Origin: Saezia sanguinis
GTDB taxonomy: Bacteria; Pseudomonadota; Gammaproteobacteria; Burkholderiales; Burkholderiaceae_C
NCBI RefSeq assembly: GCF_003991585.1
Contig: NZ_PQSP01000012.1
Location: forward strand, 1-64,000
DNA length: 64,000 nucleotides
Direction: 5' to 3'
The notes beneath the pieces are model-generated. The model had not been told where the DNA came from. It saw only the letters and a program-made list of their open reading frames with translations, and ran no database searches. The position numbers and the translations under genes are program-made. This document shows, piece by piece, positions 10,797-18,972 of the stretch (the first letter of the stretch is position 1; every line of letters begins with the position of its first letter).

Positions 10797-11246
10797 TCAA
10801 TACCCATGCGCCAAAGCAACATCGTCACATAAATACTGCTCAAGCTGCTGCTGTTGCGGCAACAATGCCTCCCAGCGCTCCACAGCGTTCTCCCGCACAG
10901 GTGCCGCCCATGGAGAGGCAGGAAACCGGCTGTCCCACGGGTAGCGTGCCACAAGATGCCAGTGCAGATGCGGCACCATATTCCCGAATGCCGCCAGATT
11001 GATCTTTTGCGGCTGCAAAAACCGGCGCATGGCCTGCTCGACCCAGGCCACAGCCGCCATGCATTCATGGCGTTCATCCTGTGACAAATCCGAAAACTCG
11101 GCCACATGCGCATTCCAGACCACCCGGTAAGTCAGCGGAAATCCCTCCTGATCCAGCGCACGGATCACCCGCCAGCGATCCGTTGAGGCAATCAGAATGC
11201 CACCATCGGCGTTACACAATACACATTCCTGCAAATATGGCATCAT
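10797..11246 (-). CDS. HIT family hydrolase
   Basis: This is a 149-residue histidine triad protein. The triad is seen in VPHLHWHLVARYP (HxHxH), which forms the nucleotide-binding site of HIT hydrolases. These act on AMP-linked substrates such as nucleoside phosphoramidates or dinucleoside polyphosphates. An AGGAG motif six bases ahead of the first ATG supports the start. A stretch of about 240 bases lies between it and ubiE, with no evident gene. Structured element copy 1 begins 18 bases upstream of its start codon, so its promoter must lie in or beyond that element. Confidence 0.88.
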   Translation of the reverse strand: MMPYLQECVLCNADGGILIASTDRWRVIRALDQEGFPLTYRVVWNAHVAEFSDLSQDERHECMAAVAWVEQAMRRFLQPQKINLAAFGNMVPHLHWHLVARYPWDSRFPASPWAAPVRENAVERWEALLPQQQQLEQYLCDDVALAHGY

Positions 11247-11263
11247 CCGTTTCTCCTGAACCT

Positions 11264-11507
11264 AGGGTCAGAACGCATTAAATAGAAAGATTGCGTTTAC
11301 TGGAATGGGGGTAGGACAAGGCGCGAAGCGAAGGCAATGGCGAGGCCCTTGCCAAGCTGAGCAACGCAGTCAATAGCTTCATTCCAGCAAACCCGAAGGG
11401 CAAATGTGCCATGAAGCGCATCACTGAGTTGTCTCGTGCTTGCGTAGTTGATTACGCGGCGCACTCCAACGCCTTGCGCAACACCCTATTTAATGCGTTC
11501 TGACCCT
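11264..11507. mobile_element. Structured inverted-repeat element, copy 1 (MITE-like, non-coding)
   Basis: This 244-base element is bounded by perfect 22-base inverted repeats, 11264-11285 and 11486-11507 (left arm begins AGGGTCAGAACGC). Inside are three further pairings. CTGGAATG (11300-11307) pairs with CATTCCAG (11380-11387). GGCAA (11333-11337) pairs with TTGCC (11349-11353). GCGTA (11442-11446) pairs with TACGC (11453-11457). It contains GCGCGAAGC at 11321 and CCCGAAGGG at 11392, both shared with the element at 47220-47492. No open frame of note and no transposase are present, and I see no clear target-site duplication. The outer arms differ from copy 2. Confidence 0.75.
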
Positions 11508-11718
11508 TGATTATCTCAAAACGTACCCCCTCACGCTACAGAATCATGACAGGAATGCATACATAAATCCCTAACCCACCTCTTTGCGTAATCACGGTCA
11601 ATTCAGCCAATCTATATACAATGCATCAAAGCCCTGCGATGAAGGGCTGGCAAATACATGCGGCCAGGTCGCATTTTCTCCTGCCATCCATATAACCACT
11701 GCAGAAAGAAACTCAACC

Positions 11719-12636
11719 ATGACCAGACTTCTTGTCTCATTCCTTTGCGCCTGTTTCCTGTGTGCATGCACCTCCACACAACAGCCCCTCACCAGCGCCG
11801 ATGATTACTGGCACCTGCCAGTCAATGAAATTATTCAAAAAGCCAATAGCGGCGACCCATTGGCGCAATATATACTGGCCTCGCTGCACAGCATGGGCGG
11901 TAACGGCCCCGTGCATAACAAAGAGATAGCCAGATCGTGGCGTGAGAAATCCATCGCGGGGCTGGAACCTCTTGCCGCCCAGGGGCAAGCGGAAGCGCAG
12001 TTCCTGCTGGGTGAAATTTATGTCAGAGGGATGGATGGCATCACCTCCAACATAGAGCGCGGTATGGCCTATTATGAACAGGCTGCAACACAAGGGCATC
12101 TGCAAGCACAACTGCAACTTGCCCGCGCGTACCAAAGCAGCAACCGGTATGGTGTTGAACCTGATGAAGAACGCGTCCGCTACTGGCAACAGCAGGCTTT
12201 GCCCGGCATCATTCAGCAGGCGCAGCAAGGCAATGCCCGTATGCAAAACAGACTCGCCTCATTCTATGAAAACGGAACCGACGGTCTTGAGCAAGACCTG
12301 CAGCAAGCGCATGACTGGAGACAAAAGGCCATGCAGGGATTTCGCAACGAACTGGCTGCGTCATACTCTGGCCCGCAACCGTTGCGCATAACAGCTCCTT
12401 TGCTTTTATCCTTGTATTATTTTGAGCCAAATGAAAACGAACTCAGCGGCTTGGACCAATTCAATGATTTAGTAAAAGCCTACACAACATCCACTCTGTT
12501 GGTTGAACGCTTTGATATTTTGCAGGAATTACAGCAGAACATCGCTGACCTCTTATCCATAGATGAAGCCACATTTGAACATGCACAACAACTGGCTGAG
12601 CAATGCCTGAAACAACTGACCGATGCATGTTTTTGA
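11719..12636 (+). CDS. Sel1-repeat lipoprotein
   Basis: This is a 305-residue protein. The start MTRLLVSFLCACFLCAC gives a lipoprotein signal peptide with a Cys near residue 17. The frame extends upstream to 11584 but lacks such a signal there. Residues 50-220 hold Sel1-like (TPR-related) repeats, seen as AQYILASLHSMGGNGP, AEAQFLLGEIYVRGMDG, AQLQLARAYQSSN and MQNRLASFYENGTDG. Sel1 repeats form alpha-helical solenoids that bind partner proteins. It is a single gene; a strong terminator follows at 12651-12679. The specific role is unknown. Confidence 0.82.
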   Translation: MTRLLVSFLCACFLCACTSTQQPLTSADDYWHLPVNEIIQKANSGDPLAQYILASLHSMGGNGPVHNKEIARSWREKSIAGLEPLAAQGQAEAQFLLGEIYVRGMDGITSNIERGMAYYEQAATQGHLQAQLQLARAYQSSNRYGVEPDEERVRYWQQQALPGIIQQAQQGNARMQNRLASFYENGTDGLEQDLQQAHDWRQKAMQGFRNELAASYSGPQPLRITAPLLLSLYYFEPNENELSGLDQFNDLVKAYTTSTLLVERFDILQELQQNIADLLSIDEATFEHAQQLAEQCLKQLTDACF

Positions 12637-12650
12637 TGCTTCAAGCATGC

Positions 12651-12679
12651 AAAAAGGCTCTTATCTCAAGAGCCTTTTT
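12651..12679. terminator. Bidirectional rho-independent terminator
   Basis: AAAAAGGCTCTT (12651-12662) and its complement AAGAGCCTTTTT (12668-12679) form a 12-base stem with a five-base loop and T runs on both strands. It separates the convergent Sel1 lipoprotein and SDR genes. Confidence 0.9.
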
Positions 12680-12701
12680 ATATGAATACTTTCAAAAAAT
12701 A

Positions 12702-13484
12702 TCAGAATGTGCCCGGATACGCCCCGCCATCAATCAGCAGGTTCTGCCCGGTTACATACCCTGCCTGTGCGCTGCACAGGTAGGCACAGGCCGCACCAAA
12801 CTCCGGCGGCTGTCCAAAACGCCCCGCCGGAATCACACCTTCCTTCTCAGCACGGACCTCTGCAACCGATTTGCCGGAAAGCCTGGCCGTAGCGGCAAAA
12901 TTGCTGGCAATCCGGTCAGTATCAAACGACCCCGGCAGCAGGTTGTTGATTGTGACATTACAGCGCACCGTCTTGCGCGCAATACCGGCAACAAATCCGG
13001 TCAGCCCCGAGCGTGCACCGTTGGAAAGCCCCAGAATATCAATCGGCGCTTTGACCGCGCTGGAAGTGATATTCACAATGCGGCCAAAACGGCGCTGCAT
13101 CATGCCATCCACGGTCGCTTTAATCAGTTCAATCGGCGTGAGCATATTGGCGTTGAGCGCTTTCATCCAGTCCTCTTTGCTCCAGTCGTGAAAGTCTCCC
13201 GGAGGAGGTCCGCCTGCGTTATTCACCAGAATATCAACCACCGGCGCAGCAGCCAGCAGATCCTGCCGCCCTTCATCGGTGGTCACATCACCAGCCACCG
13301 CAATCACCTGACCTGCACCCGGAAGCTGGCGCAACTCCTGCGCTGTGCGGTTCAACTGCTCAGCACCACGCGCACCAATCACCACATTCACACCCTCGGC
13401 CACCAATGCCGCCGCACAGGCCCGCCCCAGCCCCTTACTTGCCGCACACACAATGGCCCAACGGCCGGCAATCCCTAAATCCAT
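12702..13484 (-). CDS. SDR-family protein lacking the usual Tyr-Lys pair
   Basis: This is a 260-residue Rossmann-fold protein of the short-chain dehydrogenase/reductase family. The glycine motif is ASKGLGRA near residue 15, NNAGG is near residue 87, and the catalytic Ser region reads NITSSAV. Where classical SDRs carry YxxxK, this protein has GLSNGARSGLTGF, so neither the catalytic Tyr nor the Lys is present. The C-terminus ends LLIDGGAYPG, as in FabG-like members. It may act with a divergent mechanism or on an unusual substrate. It stands alone, ending just after a terminator shared with the convergent Sel1 gene. Confidence 0.85.
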   Translation of the reverse strand: MDLGIAGRWAIVCAASKGLGRACAAALVAEGVNVVIGARGAEQLNRTAQELRQLPGAGQVIAVAGDVTTDEGRQDLLAAAPVVDILVNNAGGPPPGDFHDWSKEDWMKALNANMLTPIELIKATVDGMMQRRFGRIVNITSSAVKAPIDILGLSNGARSGLTGFVAGIARKTVRCNVTINNLLPGSFDTDRIASNFAATARLSGKSVAEVRAEKEGVIPAGRFGQPPEFGAACAYLCSAQAGYVTGQNLLIDGGAYPGTF

Positions 13485-13669
13485 AAAATAACGCCCTTTC
13501 TATTCGTTTGCCACTTTTGACGTACCACACCCAGTTAACAGCCATGACACCACAGTATATTCACGGCCTCACAGCCGCATTCTGCACCTTTCAACAGCGG
13601 TGCCACATTCTGCACATGCCATGGCTGAGTGCTGCACTGAACAATACACATGGCAGGCTTGAGCGGCCA

Positions 13670-14614
13670 TTATGCCCTGCGCACCACAATCCACATGCCG
13701 CCCATCACCAGCACGGTTCCCGCAATAATCCAGGCATTAAACGGCTCGCCCAGCAGAAAAACACCCAGCATGATGGTCGATAACGGTCCGATCATTCCCA
13801 CCTGGGAGGCCAGTGCCGCGCCCAGGCGCTGAATACCGATCATCATCAACAGCACCGGCACAACCGTGCACAACGTACCGTTGAGCAATGACAATTGCCA
13901 GACGCCTGCCGGTATGCTCTGAAAATCGGCCCATGAGCGGGTCAGCACAAACTGTCCGATACAAAAAACACATGCCCAGATGCTGGCCAGCCCCGTCAGT
14001 CGCAGCGCTCCCAGCTTTTTCACCGTTTCGCCGCTGTACAGCAGATACACCGCATTGGACAGCACACTGGCAAAACACAAAGCCACACCCAGCACCAGAT
14101 GATCTCCGGCAAAACTGATTTCATGACCAAAAACCAGAAACACCCCCGCGTAACTCACGGCAATGCCCAGCCATTGCCTGAGTCCGGCCTTTTTCCCCAG
14201 CAGAAACATGCCCAGCAACAGCACGATCGATGGCGTCACATACATGATCAGCCGTTCCAGACTGGCACTGATATATTGCAGCCCCAGAAAATCCAGCATG
14301 CTGGCCAGATAATAGCCACTGAAGCCCAGCCCGGCGACCACCCATTTCTCCCGGCCGGACAGTTTGGCCTGCCCGTGCCCGGCCCACCAGGCCATCACCA
14401 GGAAAAAAGGCAATGCCACCAGCATGCGCAGCATCAGCAACGTTACCGCATCAATCGCATAATCACGATAGGCAATTTTGATGATGATCGCCTTGCCCGA
14501 AAAACCTATCGCGCCACACAAGGCAATCAAAATACCCGGCCACAGCGATGCCGGCGGCACATCGCCGCCATTCGAAGTGGTAGTCTGAGAGGAGGAAGCC
14601 GCACTGGCGCTCAT
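13670..14614 (-). CDS. EamA/DMT family transporter
   Basis: This is a 314-residue polytopic protein with about ten hydrophobic segments arranged as two EamA repeats. Members of the drug/metabolite transporter superfamily mostly export amino acids, metabolites or drugs across the inner membrane. The repeat boundaries appear as GYYLASMLDFLGLQYISASLERLI and, in the second half, a RLGAALASQVGMIGPLST stretch. The N-terminal 20 residues are polar and rich in Ser and Thr. It follows the GspE-like gene by about 106 bases on the same strand. The substrate cannot be told. Confidence 0.88.
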   Translation of the reverse strand: MSASAASSSQTTTSNGGDVPPASLWPGILIALCGAIGFSGKAIIIKIAYRDYAIDAVTLLMLRMLVALPFFLVMAWWAGHGQAKLSGREKWVVAGLGFSGYYLASMLDFLGLQYISASLERLIMYVTPSIVLLLGMFLLGKKAGLRQWLGIAVSYAGVFLVFGHEISFAGDHLVLGVALCFASVLSNAVYLLYSGETVKKLGALRLTGLASIWACVFCIGQFVLTRSWADFQSIPAGVWQLSLLNGTLCTVVPVLLMMIGIQRLGAALASQVGMIGPLSTIMLGVFLLGEPFNAWIIAGTVLVMGGMWIVVRRA

Positions 14615-14720
14615 AAATCTGTTACTTTGCCGCAGTATGTGCTGGCCTTGTCGCTATTTCATAAAAGCCAGGCGCAGAAACTGCTGTGTAATGGCTGTAA
14701 TGACCATCTTCCCAGCCGCG

Positions 14721-16595
14721 TTAATCCTCAGATCCGGTTTCTATGGGCGGTGTTGCCGCAATAACTTCGGCCACCGTCGTAATCCCCTGTCCGACTTTGA
14801 GCAACCCGGCCAGCCGTAGTGGCTTGAGGCCTTGCTTGATCGCCGTGCGCCGCAGACCATCCAGATCGGGCGACTTGCTCAATTGTTTTCTGAACACCTC
14901 ATCCAGAACCATCATTTCATAAAGCCCCACACGACCTTTGAATCCGGTATTGCGACACTCCAGACAACCAACCGGTTTGTACGGGTGCGACTCTCCGTTC
15001 AGGCGCCAGGGGCTGGCCAGTTGCGCAAAAGCCTCCCGGTCAAAAGCATCGTCCGGCTGTTTACACGCAGGGCATAAAGTCCGCACCAGGCGCTGGGCCA
15101 GAATCCCCAGCAATGTTGCGCTCAGCAGGTAGCCGGGCACCCCCAGATCCATCAACCGGGTCACTGCCGAAGGGGAATCATTGGTGTGCAGCGTTGAAAG
15201 CACCAGGTGCCCCGTCAAGGCCGCCTGCACTGCCATATTGGCGGTTTCCGCATCACGGATCTCCCCGATCATGATAATGTCCGGATCCTGCCGCATCAAA
15301 GCGCGCACCCCGTCGGCAAAACCGATATCCAGATTGGCCTGCACCTGCATCTGGTTGAACGCCGGGTCCACCATTTCAATCGGGTCTTCAATCGTGCACA
15401 GGTTCACCTCATCGGTCGCGAGCTTTTTCAGCGTTGAATACAGCGTCGTCGTTTTCCCCGAACCTGTGGGGCCGGTCACCAGAATAATACCGTTGGGCCG
15501 GTGCGTGAGATCCTCCCACTCCCTGGCCTCCTTGCTCGGAAAACCCAGCTCCTCCATATTTTTGACCGTGGTTTCCGGGTCAAAAATACGCATCACCATT
15601 TTTTCGCCAAATGCCGTCGGCAATGTCGATAAACGCATTTCAACCTCGGCGCCCAAAGGCGTGCGGGTTTTGATACGCCCGTCCAGAGGACGCCTTTTTT
15701 CAACCACGTCCATACGGCCCAGCAGCTTGACGCGCGACAGCACCGCGTTCATCACTGTCATGGGCAACTGGTATACGGTATGCATCACACCGTCAATGCG
15801 AAAGCGCACATTCCCCGTTTCACGCCTGGGTTCCAGGTGGATATCACTGGCACGCTGGTCAAAAGCATACTGCCACAGCCAGTCCACCAGTTGCACAATG
15901 CCCTGGTCATTGGCATCCAGCTGGCGGCCGCTTTTCCCCAGATCCACCAGTTGTTCAAAAGAAACCGCCGCCGTCGCTCCGCCACGCTTCTGCACATCGC
16001 GCACCGACCTCGCCAGCGTAAAAAATTCAATGCTGTAGCGCGCAATGTCTACCGGGCTGGCAATCACCAGCCGCACCAGCTTGCGCGAAATATGCTCAAT
16101 CTCCTTGATCCATGTCGTCTGAAAAGGCTGTGCCGTGGCAATCACCAGGTCACCCGTCCCGACCTTCACCGGCAGAATTTCATGCCGCTTGGCATATTCG
16201 ACCGACATGATATCGCCAATCTGGCCGACATCGGCTTTCATCGGATCAATACGGAAAAAAGGTATCTTGACATGTGCTGCCAGCCACTGGGTCAGCTTGT
16301 CAATATCCAGCACCTCTTTCTCGTCAAAATCACGCATGTTCAACTGCGCCAGCCGGACCAGCGGGTGCTGCGACGAACTGGTTCCGGACAGGCGCTCGCG
16401 TACGCGTGCAGCCGTATCTGCATTGATGATACGGTCTTCCTCCATCCACTCAACCAGTTGCTGCCACTGCAAAGGCCCATGCGGCGCGCTGGGCTTTTTC
16501 GAACGCGACAGCTTGGAAGACGATTTAGTAGCCTTGGACTCACTCTCCGTACTGGATTGTTCCGGAAGGTCAGAAGAATCTTGATCTTGCATCAT
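14721..16595 (-). CDS. GspE/PilB-type secretion ATPase (orphan)
   Basis: This 624-residue protein is a hexameric AAA-like ATPase of type II secretion or type IV pilus assembly. The first 45 residues are polar and rich in Ser and Lys. The N-terminal GspE domain precedes the ATPase core with Walker A GPTGSGKTTTLYS, Asp box TIEDPIEMVDP, Walker B IIMIGEIRDAETA and the His box GHLVLSTLHTND. A zinc knuckle CPAC...CLEC lies in the C-terminal region. No gsp or pil structural genes adjoin it, so the partner machine is encoded elsewhere. It is different from pilT and pilU at 51-53 kb, which drive retraction. Confidence 0.9.
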   Translation of the reverse strand: MMQDQDSSDLPEQSSTESESKATKSSSKLSRSKKPSAPHGPLQWQQLVEWMEEDRIINADTAARVRERLSGTSSSQHPLVRLAQLNMRDFDEKEVLDIDKLTQWLAAHVKIPFFRIDPMKADVGQIGDIMSVEYAKRHEILPVKVGTGDLVIATAQPFQTTWIKEIEHISRKLVRLVIASPVDIARYSIEFFTLARSVRDVQKRGGATAAVSFEQLVDLGKSGRQLDANDQGIVQLVDWLWQYAFDQRASDIHLEPRRETGNVRFRIDGVMHTVYQLPMTVMNAVLSRVKLLGRMDVVEKRRPLDGRIKTRTPLGAEVEMRLSTLPTAFGEKMVMRIFDPETTVKNMEELGFPSKEAREWEDLTHRPNGIILVTGPTGSGKTTTLYSTLKKLATDEVNLCTIEDPIEMVDPAFNQMQVQANLDIGFADGVRALMRQDPDIIMIGEIRDAETANMAVQAALTGHLVLSTLHTNDSPSAVTRLMDLGVPGYLLSATLLGILAQRLVRTLCPACKQPDDAFDREAFAQLASPWRLNGESHPYKPVGCLECRNTGFKGRVGLYEMMVLDEVFRKQLSKSPDLDGLRRTAIKQGLKPLRLAGLLKVGQGITTVAEVIAATPPIETGSED

Positions 16596-16685
16596 TCAAA
16601 TATGTCCCTGTCAACCCGTACGCCGGCACGGTCACCGGCGATCTGCTGGATAAATACAACCTCTATTAAAACACAGCTACCGTTT

Positions 16686-17471
16686 CTATGATTTTGCTTT
16701 TAACGTCACTGGCTTTAAACCCCTGACCCATTTGCGCGCCGGCAGCCCCCAGCGGTATTCAATATATTCCGCCCGCTGCTGCAGCAATGCACGCTCAGGC
16801 ACCTGGTCGCTGCGCAGGGCCAGCACCACGGTATTGCCTTCCGCGGTGGGGGCAAACTGCCACAGCCTGCTCTGTTTTTCATCCGGCTGCAGCACGATGC
16901 CAAAGCCCTGGGCAATGCGCATGACGCTTTTCAGAAAATTGGCGCTGCGCCCAAAAAGATTAACCGTCATCACGCCATCATCACTCAGCAATCCGTAGCA
17001 GTGTGCATAATGCTCGACAGAATCCAGCACAGGCGAAAGGGCCTGGTCATCATAAATATCCACACACAAAGCATCAACAGAGCCAAGCCGGGCCGGATCA
17101 GCCACCACATCCGACGCATCGGCAACCACCACCTGCAACCGCTCATCCGGCTGCGGCAGGTTAAACCAGCTATGGCATAACGCAACCACCTGCGGGTTCA
17201 ACTCGACCGCAGTCGTGAACATGCGCAGTTTTTTATAGCAGAACTTGGTAATGGCCGCGGCCCCCAGCCCCAGTTGCATGGCATGGCGCTGGTCAACCGT
17301 TTCAGGGTCAAAAAACAGCAGCCAGGCCATCATCCGCTGCACATACTCCAGCTCAATCTCAAACGGTTTGCGCACCCGCATGGAACCCTGAATCCAGTCA
17401 TGCGTACCCAGGTGCAAATGCCGCACCCCGGACTCTTCAGAAAAAAACACCTCAGGTAAATCTTTTTTCAT
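16686..17471 (-). CDS. Spermidine synthase-like protein
   Basis: This 261-residue protein matches the spermidine synthase/SAM-methyltransferase fold. A short N-terminal beta domain (HLGTHDWIQGSMRVRKPFEIELEY) precedes a Rossmann domain with QLGLGAAAITKFCY, the acidic TAVELNP and VVADASDVV. The core region DALCVDIYDDQALSP stands where SpeE has its catalytic Asp. Many such isolated bacterial homologues have no proven aminopropyl transfer activity. No speD or other polyamine gene is near. It is followed by the DNA glycosylase gene upstream at 17508, with 36 bases between them. Confidence 0.82.
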   Translation of the reverse strand: MKKDLPEVFFSEESGVRHLHLGTHDWIQGSMRVRKPFEIELEYVQRMMAWLLFFDPETVDQRHAMQLGLGAAAITKFCYKKLRMFTTAVELNPQVVALCHSWFNLPQPDERLQVVVADASDVVADPARLGSVDALCVDIYDDQALSPVLDSVEHYAHCYGLLSDDGVMTVNLFGRSANFLKSVMRIAQGFGIVLQPDEKQSRLWQFAPTAEGNTVVLALRSDQVPERALLQQRAEYIEYRWGLPARKWVRGLKPVTLKAKS

Positions 17472-17507
17472 TTGCTATCGCTCACCACAACCAACTGTGC
17501 CTTCCCG

Positions 17508-18038
17508 TTATTTGTTTTCACCCAATATACCAGCCTGTACAAACACCTGCCGCCATGCCGCCAATTTACGCTCGAAACTCCAGCTCGCATTGGCCGGGCT
17601 TGTGGATGGCAGTTGCACCACCTGCACACCCAGCAAAGATGTCTGTTTTTTGAACTTGGCGCTTGCGCCCCCATTATGGGCAATCACCTTCAGCCCGGGG
17701 GCCCACTGCTTTAACAAGGCCAGGTCATTCGGCTCCCCGGCCTGAATATCCGCATCCAGGCTCCCTTCGCGCTGGCAGGCGGCATACACATCCCACAACG
17801 CAATTCTGTGCTGCACCAGAAAATGCAGTTTTTCAGCGTATGCCCGCTGCTGTAAATCAGGTGTTCCCAGCAAAGTCCCGATGATCGGCCAGAAGTGGTT
17901 TCTGGCAAAAGCATAATACTGCTGCGCCTGCAAAGAAGCCTTGCCGGGAAAACTTCCCAATATGGCCAGCACCGCATCGTGCTGTATGACTGCAGGCAAG
18001 CCTTGCAGCGAGGCTTGCGTTTTTTGAATGGAACGCAT
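17508..18038 (-). CDS. DNA-deoxyinosine/uracil glycosylase, family 6 UDG
   Basis: This 176-residue protein carries the family 6 (HDG) signature: GSFPGKASLQAQQYYAFARN followed by HFWPIIG, and the late motif PSTSPANASWS. These enzymes remove hypoxanthine, the product of adenine deamination, and some remove uracil, starting base-excision repair. The length is typical. It lies upstream of the spermidine-synthase-like gene on the same strand and is divergent from mscS, about 100 bases away. Confidence 0.88.
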   Translation of the reverse strand: MRSIQKTQASLQGLPAVIQHDAVLAILGSFPGKASLQAQQYYAFARNHFWPIIGTLLGTPDLQQRAYAEKLHFLVQHRIALWDVYAACQREGSLDADIQAGEPNDLALLKQWAPGLKVIAHNGGASAKFKKQTSLLGVQVVQLPSTSPANASWSFERKLAAWRQVFVQAGILGENK

Positions 18039-18135
18039 TGTGTTGTGATATTTAATGCTAAAGTTAGGCCATCAGAATTGACGGCCCATTTTAATGGATT
18101 GCCCTGCTTCGCATACTGACTGAATCCATACGCTT

Positions 18136-18972
18136 ATGAACACGGAAGAAACCTGGAATTTTTTACTGACACACGCGACCGACCTCGGCCTGAAAATCAT
18201 CAGTGCCCTGCTGATCTGGTTTGTCGGACGCTGGGCCATCAAACTGGTTGCCAAAATTTTCAGCCGTATTCTGGAAAAAGGCCAGCGCGTTGACCGCACG
18301 CTGGTACTCTACATCCGTGAAATCATTTCCTGGCTGCTGACACTGCTGCTGATACTTTCCATCTTCGGCATTTTCGGCATTCAGACAACCTCATTTGCCG
18401 CGTTACTTGCCGGCCTGGGCCTGGCCGTAGGCACTGCATGGGGTGGTTTGCTGGCCCACTTTGCCGCCGGCGTTTTCATACAACTGATGCGCCCGTTCAA
18501 AGTCGGCGATACCATTACGGCGGCCGGCATCAATGGTGTTGTCACTGATATCGGCGTCTTCACCACCACCATCATCGCTGCCGGTAATGTGCAGACCATT
18601 GTTGGCAACAACAAAATCTTTTCCGACACCATTCAGAACTTCAGTGCGCTGCCCTACCGGCGGATAGACTGCAGCATCACCATTCCGTACAGCATTGATC
18701 CGCAGGAGGCCATGAACCGTTTTAAAGAAGCCATCTGCGCCATTCCCAATGTCAGAACCAACCCTGTGCCATCCATCTCGATTGCCGAGTTCACGGTTGA
18801 CGGCACGCGCCTGAGCATCTGCCCGTTTGCAGCCCCCGAAAACTACAGCCAGGTACAGTCTGACAGCACCAAGGCCATTGCACAGGTCATCCGCAGCATT
18901 GGCACGCCCAGGTCTGAACTGCACATTGTTGATCACACCGGCGGCAACGGCGCTGCATCGCCATCCAGCTGA
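18136..18972 (+). CDS. mscS: Small-conductance mechanosensitive channel MscS
   Basis: This 278-residue protein has the MscS layout: three N-terminal membrane helices and a cytosolic vestibule. The pore-lining TM3 is clear as GLGLAVGTAWGGLLAHFAAG, followed by the beta-domain segment RPFKVGDTITAAGINGVV. The channel opens under membrane tension to release solutes on hypo-osmotic shock. Its last 40 bases overlap the 3' end of the convergent tatD gene, so the last 13 codons also encode the TatD C-terminus on the other strand. Confidence 0.94.
   Translation: MNTEETWNFLLTHATDLGLKIISALLIWFVGRWAIKLVAKIFSRILEKGQRVDRTLVLYIREIISWLLTLLLILSIFGIFGIQTTSFAALLAGLGLAVGTAWGGLLAHFAAGVFIQLMRPFKVGDTITAAGINGVVTDIGVFTTTIIAAGNVQTIVGNNKIFSDTIQNFSALPYRRIDCSITIPYSIDPQEAMNRFKEAICAIPNVRTNPVPSISIAEFTVDGTRLSICPFAAPENYSQVQSDSTKAIAQVIRSIGTPRSELHIVDHTGGNGAASPSS

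Noticed and set aside
11264..11507. Reading copy 1 of the structured element as a degraded insertion sequence
   Set aside because: No transposase remnant in any frame, and the inner part folds into conserved stems shared with copy 2, which argues against a decayed coding element.
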